This document shows, piece by piece, positions 60,536 to 64,000 of a DNA stretch of 64,000 nucleotides. Position numbers and translations under genes: made by a program. Source of the DNA: Ensifer sp. MPMI2T (GTDB taxonomy: Bacteria > Pseudomonadota > Alphaproteobacteria > Rhizobiales > Rhizobiaceae); the NCBI RefSeq assembly GCF_004827385.1, contig NZ_SRXN01000001.1:434001-498000 (forward strand), written 5' to 3'. Below the pieces are notes generated by a model, which worked only from the letters and a program-made list of their open reading frames with translations, was not told where the DNA came from and did not search any database. How positions within the stretch are numbered: position 1 is the first letter of the stretch; the number at the start of each line of letters is the position of its first letter.

Positions 60536-60988
60536 TTAATTTTTGCTGTAAACCGCTTCCGGATTGAAATGCCGGTGGTCATCCGTGATCGTCACTGTGG
60601 CTTTGCCCCCTTCGACTCCGACCGTGCGGTAAAAGCAAGAGCGGCGGCCCGTGTGGCACGTGGCGTCATGACCGGCCACCGAAACCTTCAGCCAAATGGC
60701 GTCCTGATCGCAGTCGGTTCGTATTTCCTGGACGGTCTGCAGGTTCCCCGAACTCTCGCCTTTCTTCCACAGCCCCTTGCGCGAACGGCTGTAGTAATGC
60801 GCGATGCCGGTTTCAATGGTGAGCGCGAGCGCCTCGGCGTTCATATGCGCGACCATCAGCAACTCGCCGTCGCGCGCATCAGTGACGACGGCAGTAACGA
60901 GTCCTTTTTCGTCGAAGCGGGGGGTAAAGGCCGGCCCGGTCTCCAGCGCAGCCTTGTCTTCCGGGGGGACGTCGAAGTTGAGCGTCAT
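60536..60988 (-). CDS. hisI: Phosphoribosyl-AMP cyclohydrolase
   Basis: HisI opens the adenine ring of PR-AMP in the third step of histidine synthesis. The 150-residue protein is the single-domain form without HisE. Metal residues are seen: DCDQD (92-96), Cys111 and Cys118 in CHTGRRSC. The [18 protein letters not shown] motif is conserved. It lies between folE and the patatin gene, all on the minus strand. Confidence 0.95.
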   Translation of the reverse strand: MTLNFDVPPEDKAALETGPAFTPRFDEKGLVTAVVTDARDGELLMVAHMNAEALALTIETGIAHYYSRSRKGLWKKGESSGNLQTVQEIRTDCDQDAIWLKVSVAGHDATCHTGRRSCFYRTVGVEGGKATVTITDDHRHFNPEAVYSKN

Positions 60989-61004
60989 AACTTAAGCTCC
61001 GTGG

Positions 61005-61086
61005 CTACAGCGCCGCGCGTCCTATCAGACGCGCAAAGGACGCCGTAGCACTTTGAGTTTGCTGCATGTTTAAGGAGACATGCAGT
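61005..61086. repeat. Mosaic repeat (inverted, with short module A)
   Basis: CTACAGCGCCGCGCGTCC to GCAAAGGACGCCGTAGCACTTTGAG is module B inverted, followed by a shortened module A (CTGCATGTTTAAGGAGACATGCAG). It separates folE from hisI. Confidence 0.75.
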
Positions 61087-61091
61087 AGAGC

Positions 61092-61709
61092 TTACTTGAA
61101 GCCCCGCAGCATGGTCATGAAACGAGCCTGTTCGGCCGGATCGGTTTGGAAACTACCGGTAAATGTCGTCGTCAGCGTTGTCGAGCCCTGCTTCTGAACG
61201 CCGCGCATCGCCATGCACATATGTTCCGCCTCGATCATAACGGCAACGCCATGCGGTGCGAGCGTTTCGTCGATGGCCTTGGCAATCTGCGCCGTCATCG
61301 TCTCCTGCGTCTGCAGCCGCCGGGCATAGATGTCAACGACGCGGGCGATCTTGGAAAGGCCGAGCACACGCCCATTCGGCATATAGGCGACATGCGCCTT
61401 ACCGATGATCGGCACCATGTGATGCTCGCAGTGGGAGAAGAACGGAATGTCCTTCACCAGCACCATATCGTCGTAGCCGGCGACTTCCTCGAAAGTCCGT
61501 CCGAGCACGTCCTCTGCCGCGAGCTCGTAGCCGCCGAACAGTTCCTTGTATGCCTTGACGACACGCGCCGGCGTATCTTTAAGACCCTCGCGTTCCGGAT
61601 CGTCGCCCGCCCACCTGAGCAGCACGCGAACGGCTTCCTCGGCCTCCTTCTGGGTCGGGCGGCCGCTCGCATCGTCGAGCAAAGGAAAATTCTTCACTAT
61701 GGCGTCCAT
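61092..61709 (-). CDS. folE: GTP cyclohydrolase I
   Basis: FolE makes dihydroneopterin triphosphate from GTP, the first step of folate and pterin synthesis. The ATG at 61709 gives 205 residues. Motifs are [17 protein letters not shown], the zinc site [18 protein letters not shown] and [21 protein letters not shown] few residues earlier another start is possible. It runs towards hisI on the minus strand. Confidence 0.95.
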   Translation of the reverse strand: MDAIVKNFPLLDDASGRPTQKEAEEAVRVLLRWAGDDPEREGLKDTPARVVKAYKELFGGYELAAEDVLGRTFEEVAGYDDMVLVKDIPFFSHCEHHMVPIIGKAHVAYMPNGRVLGLSKIARVVDIYARRLQTQETMTAQIAKAIDETLAPHGVAVMIEAEHMCMAMRGVQKQGSTTLTTTFTGSFQTDPAEQARFMTMLRGFK

Positions 61710-62049
61710 AATGGCCCCTTTAAGCAATACGGGATTGCTGACGTTTTATCTTTCGGACAACTCGCCACTGGCCATTCGCCTAACCCTGCAGGCTTGGGTT
61801 CCGTTGGCGGGCTCCGGGGCTTTCGGGTCCTGGCTTAGCAGTGCACTGGACCGTCCGGCACGGTTTCCCAAACAACAGGCGACTTGATGCTCCCTTGCGG
61901 AACTGTCGCCCCAACACGACATAGCATATAGTATGGTGCCACATGGATGAAAGAGGCCGAGTGTGCAGTGCGGTGCTTTTTTCCTGTGTACCGGAGAAAA
62001 TCATGCGCCAATTACTCAAAACCGCGAAAAATGAGCCGGATCGCGTCAA
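61710..62049. other. Divergent promoter region of folE and the IscU-like gene
   Basis: These 340 bases lie between two divergent genes and must hold both promoters. No repeat or RNA element is recognised. Confidence 0.4.
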
Positions 62050-62496
62050 ATGATGGATGACATCTACAACAACAGAATTCTCGAATTCGCTGGCAACATC
62101 CCTCGCATCGGGATGTTGGCGGACGCTGACGCCGAAGCGGCGGCACATTCGAAGCTATGCGGCTCGAAAGTAAGGATCTGGCTGAAGATGGAGGGCGACG
62201 TCGTGACCGACTTTGCCCATGACGTCAAGGCGTGCGCCCTTGGGCAGGCATCATCCTCGATCATGGCCCGCCATGTCGTCGGCGCGAACGCCGGTGAAAT
62301 CCGAAGAGCCCGAGAGGACATGCTCGCTATGCTGAAGGCGGATGGCGAAGGCCCGTCGGGCCGCTTCGAGGACATGCGTTTTCTGAGACCCGTTCGGGAC
62401 TACAAGGCGCGCCATGCCTCGACCATGCTCACCTTTGATGCGGTGGTCGACGCCATAGGCCAGATCGAAGCAAGGCGGCTCGCAGCCGCGGTCTGA
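62050..62496 (+). CDS. IscU/NifU-like iron-sulfur cluster scaffold, one cysteine missing
   Basis: The family builds Fe-S clusters on three cysteines. The 148-residue protein keeps Cys37 (KLCGSK) and Cys62 (VKACALGQASSS), but the third position reads HAS at 122-124 where IscU has HCS. The usual scaffold aspartate between them is not obvious. It may therefore act as a carrier or have another ligand. It lies three bases ahead of yidD. A second ATG at 62053 is possible. Confidence 0.85.
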   Translation: MMDDIYNNRILEFAGNIPRIGMLADADAEAAAHSKLCGSKVRIWLKMEGDVVTDFAHDVKACALGQASSSIMARHVVGANAGEIRRAREDMLAMLKADGEGPSGRFEDMRFLRPVRDYKARHASTMLTFDAVVDAIGQIEARRLAAAV

Positions 62497-62499
62497 GCA

Positions 62500-62850
62500 A
62501 TGTGCGCTGAGCCTCACCACGATCATGCTTTCCGCCCGGTGGTTCGCGCCAAGGGGCGAAACTGGTCCGGTCCGTTTCGCAAGACGCCGGGGCGGCTCTT
62601 CGGCATGGCCCTCATTCGTGCCTATCAGCTGACGTTGTCGAGCTACATCGGCAACTCCTGCCGGCATCTGCCGACCTGCTCGGAATACGGGTTCGAGGCG
62701 ATCGCCCGCCACGGCGTCTGGGCCGGGGGCTGGATGACCCTCTTTCGCGTGGCGCGATGCGGCCCTGGCGGAACCCATGGCTTCGATCCGGTGCCGGAAG
62801 AGCTGACATCACGCCAGATCTGGTACGCGCCATGGCGCTATTGGCCGTAG
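62500..62850 (+). CDS. yidD: Membrane protein insertion efficiency factor YidD
   Basis: YidD helps the YidC insertase. The 116-residue protein has the family core RAYQLTLSSYIGNSCRHLPTCSEYGFEAI and RVARCGPGGTHGFDPVP with its cysteines. The N-terminal 34 residues are longer than in E. coli. In many bacteria yidD lies between rnpA and yidC; here it follows the IscU-like gene, an arrangement seen in rhizobia. Confidence 0.92.
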   Translation: MCAEPHHDHAFRPVVRAKGRNWSGPFRKTPGRLFGMALIRAYQLTLSSYIGNSCRHLPTCSEYGFEAIARHGVWAGGWMTLFRVARCGPGGTHGFDPVPEELTSRQIWYAPWRYWP

Positions 62851-62872
62851 ACGAACGGAGGCCCGGCTGCCC

Positions 62873-63292
62873 TTGACGATACCAATGGAATACCGGCAGG
62901 CCTCTGCCGATTTCGACCGGTTTATTCTGGACGTACGCCATATTGCCGGTCTTCAGACCACCAATCAGGCCTATACCATGGTGCAGGCGGTCTTGCAGAC
63001 GTTCCGCCGGCGCCTCGATGTTCCCGAAGCACTGCTTTTCGCAAATGTCTTGCCGCCGGTGCTTCGGGCGATCTTCGTCGCCAACTGGGATCTGGAGGAG
63101 CCGCAGATGCCCTTCGCCGGCCGCTTTGCGATGACGCGCGAGGTGCAATCGCTTCGCCCCGATCACAACCTTTCGCCGGATACCGCAATCGCTGATGTTG
63201 CGGCGGCGTTGCGTCGGAACGTTGACGAAGCGACGCTGGATCGCGTGCTGGCGCGGCTGCCCGCAGGTGCGACCGATTTCTGGCGGGCGTGA
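62873..63292 (+). CDS. DUF2267 family protein
   Basis: The 139-residue protein has the family start MTIPMEYRQASADFDRFILDV when read from a TTG at 62873; an ATG at 62885 would lose four residues. CGGAG at 62856-62860 stands 12 bases before the TTG. The rest is helical with TNQAYTMVQAVLQTFRRRLDVPEALLFANVLP. Function is unknown. It follows yidD by 22 bases. Confidence 0.8.
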   Translation: MTIPMEYRQASADFDRFILDVRHIAGLQTTNQAYTMVQAVLQTFRRRLDVPEALLFANVLPPVLRAIFVANWDLEEPQMPFAGRFAMTREVQSLRPDHNLSPDTAIADVAAALRRNVDEATLDRVLARLPAGATDFWRA

Positions 63293-63307
63293 CAGGACGG
63301 CGGCAGG

Positions 63308-63847
63308 ATGAAGAGCTATGTGGCCTTGCTCTATAGCATTATCCTTGGGGACAAGCGGCGCGTCGTCATGACTGACCTGCGGGCCATGGCGGAGCGGCTC
63401 GGCTATCTCGAACCACGCACCCTTGTCGCGACAGGCAACATTGTATTCGACGCGCCCGAGAGACCTCTTGCCGACATCGAGGTCGAGCTGGAATCGGCGT
63501 TTGCCGTGACGTTCGGTCGCCACGTCGACATTATCGCGCGGTGCGGGAAGGACTGGCGAAAGCTTGCCGCCCGCAATCCGTTTCCCGTCGAAAGCGAGGC
63601 AGATCCGACGCGTGTCCATGTTCGGGTGATGCGCTCACCGCTTCACCTCGACGTGCTCGAAATGTTCCGCGGCCATTGCTCGCGGGGTGAGCGCATGGAA
63701 ATCGTCGACGGCGATCTCTGGGTGGATTTTGGCGGAAAGGCCAGCGAATCGAAGCTGCTTGGCGCCCTGACCACCAAACGGCTGGGCGTCGGTACGTTCC
63801 GCAACTGGAACACGGTGCGCGGCCTGCGCGACATGCTGCCCGACTGA
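63308..63847 (+). CDS. DUF1697 family protein
   Basis: The 179-residue protein has the family features: YVALLYSIILGDKRRVVMTDLRAMAERLGY, TLVATGNIVFDAP and the C-terminal TTKRLGVGTFRNWNTVRGLRDML. Function is unknown. GGCAGG precedes the ATG. It follows the DUF2267 gene by 15 bases and is probably in the same operon. Confidence 0.87.
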   Translation: MKSYVALLYSIILGDKRRVVMTDLRAMAERLGYLEPRTLVATGNIVFDAPERPLADIEVELESAFAVTFGRHVDIIARCGKDWRKLAARNPFPVESEADPTRVHVRVMRSPLHLDVLEMFRGHCSRGERMEIVDGDLWVDFGGKASESKLLGALTTKRLGVGTFRNWNTVRGLRDMLPD

Positions 63848-63977
63848 CTGGGCCGCTCCTTTACTCGACCGTCAAAAACATTTATCAGGCGCGCGTCAAT
63901 AATCGGCGGCTGCGGTCATGCAGAAGTCGGCAACCATACCACCCGCATTCGTTGGCGGGACTGGATAGGAGATCATG

Positions 63978-64000
63978 ATGTCGCATACCGTTTCCCTCAC
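63978..64000 (+). CDS. thrS: Possible start of threonyl-tRNA synthetase (truncated by the window end)
   Basis: AGGAGA at 63967-63972 is followed by ATGATG and a frame reading MSHTVSLT. This resembles the MxxxVSLTFPDGS start of threonyl-tRNA synthetase in rhizobia. Only seven and a half codons are visible, so the call is tentative. The second ATG has the better spacing. Confidence 0.45.

Overview
The window is a chromosomal segment of an alphaproteobacterium, most likely Ensifer/Sinorhizobium or a close member of the Rhizobiaceae. This rests on high GC codon use, the str-S10-spc-alpha ribosomal super-cluster running on into secY-adk-rpsM-rpsK-rpoA-rplQ, a glutathione-dependent formaldehyde pathway, families typical of rhizobia (ATP12-type chaperone, DUF599, DUF1489, BTLCP protease), and many copies of rhizobial mosaic intergenic repeats. 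No plasmid, phage, IS element or CRISPR array was seen.

Layout. Positions 1-22.3 kb hold the end of rpoC with its terminator, a small hypothetical gene, then rpsL-rpsG-fusA-tuf and the S10, spc and alpha operons, all on the plus strand and tightly packed. Several strong hairpins, some with T-tracts, lie inside this array (tuf/rpsJ, rpsQ/rplN, rplR/rpsE, rplO/secY, rpsM/rpsK). Positions 22.3-27.5 kb hold the periplasmic methionine sulfoxide repair pair msrP-msrQ on the minus strand, then a DegP-type protease overlapping rarA. Next comes a guanidinium exporter gene (gdx/sugE) preceded by what reads as a two-hairpin guanidine-II riboswitch; riboswitch plus gene sit between two inverted ~104 bp repeat copies.

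Positions 27.5-36.9 kb are mostly minus strand: ATP12 chaperone, HAD phosphatase, RluC-type pseudouridine synthase, CrcB; then S-formylglutathione hydrolase, DUF1345 protein, YaiI family protein, glutathione-dependent formaldehyde dehydrogenase and an XRE regulator; then an EamA transporter (+), lipB and tRNA-Leu(GAG). Positions 37.7-42.6 kb hold the PrkA-YeaH-SpoVR/YcgB stress operon, preceded by a GGAAC-N17-GTT sequence that resembles an EcfG/RpoE2 general-stress promoter. Positions 42.6-51.3 kb hold small envelope proteins, a deformylase-like protein that has lost its key residues, MgtE, a MerR regulator, three integral membrane proteins, a 33-residue membrane protein with its own terminator, and L-serine dehydratase.

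Positions 51.3-64 kb hold a D,D-carboxypeptidase with a SPOR domain, a LapG-like cysteine protease preceded by three direct repeats spaced exactly 22 bp apart, a double PilZ protein, a PAS protein, a rhomboid protease, a CBS-pair protein, a patatin, hisI, folE, an IscU-like scaffold with YidD, DUF2267 and DUF1697 proteins, and what looks like the first codons of thrS. The mosaic repeats are absent from the ribosomal array and common from 26.8 kb onward.

Limits: all family calls are from reading the translations by eye; no database search was run. RNA structures were found by hand pairing.
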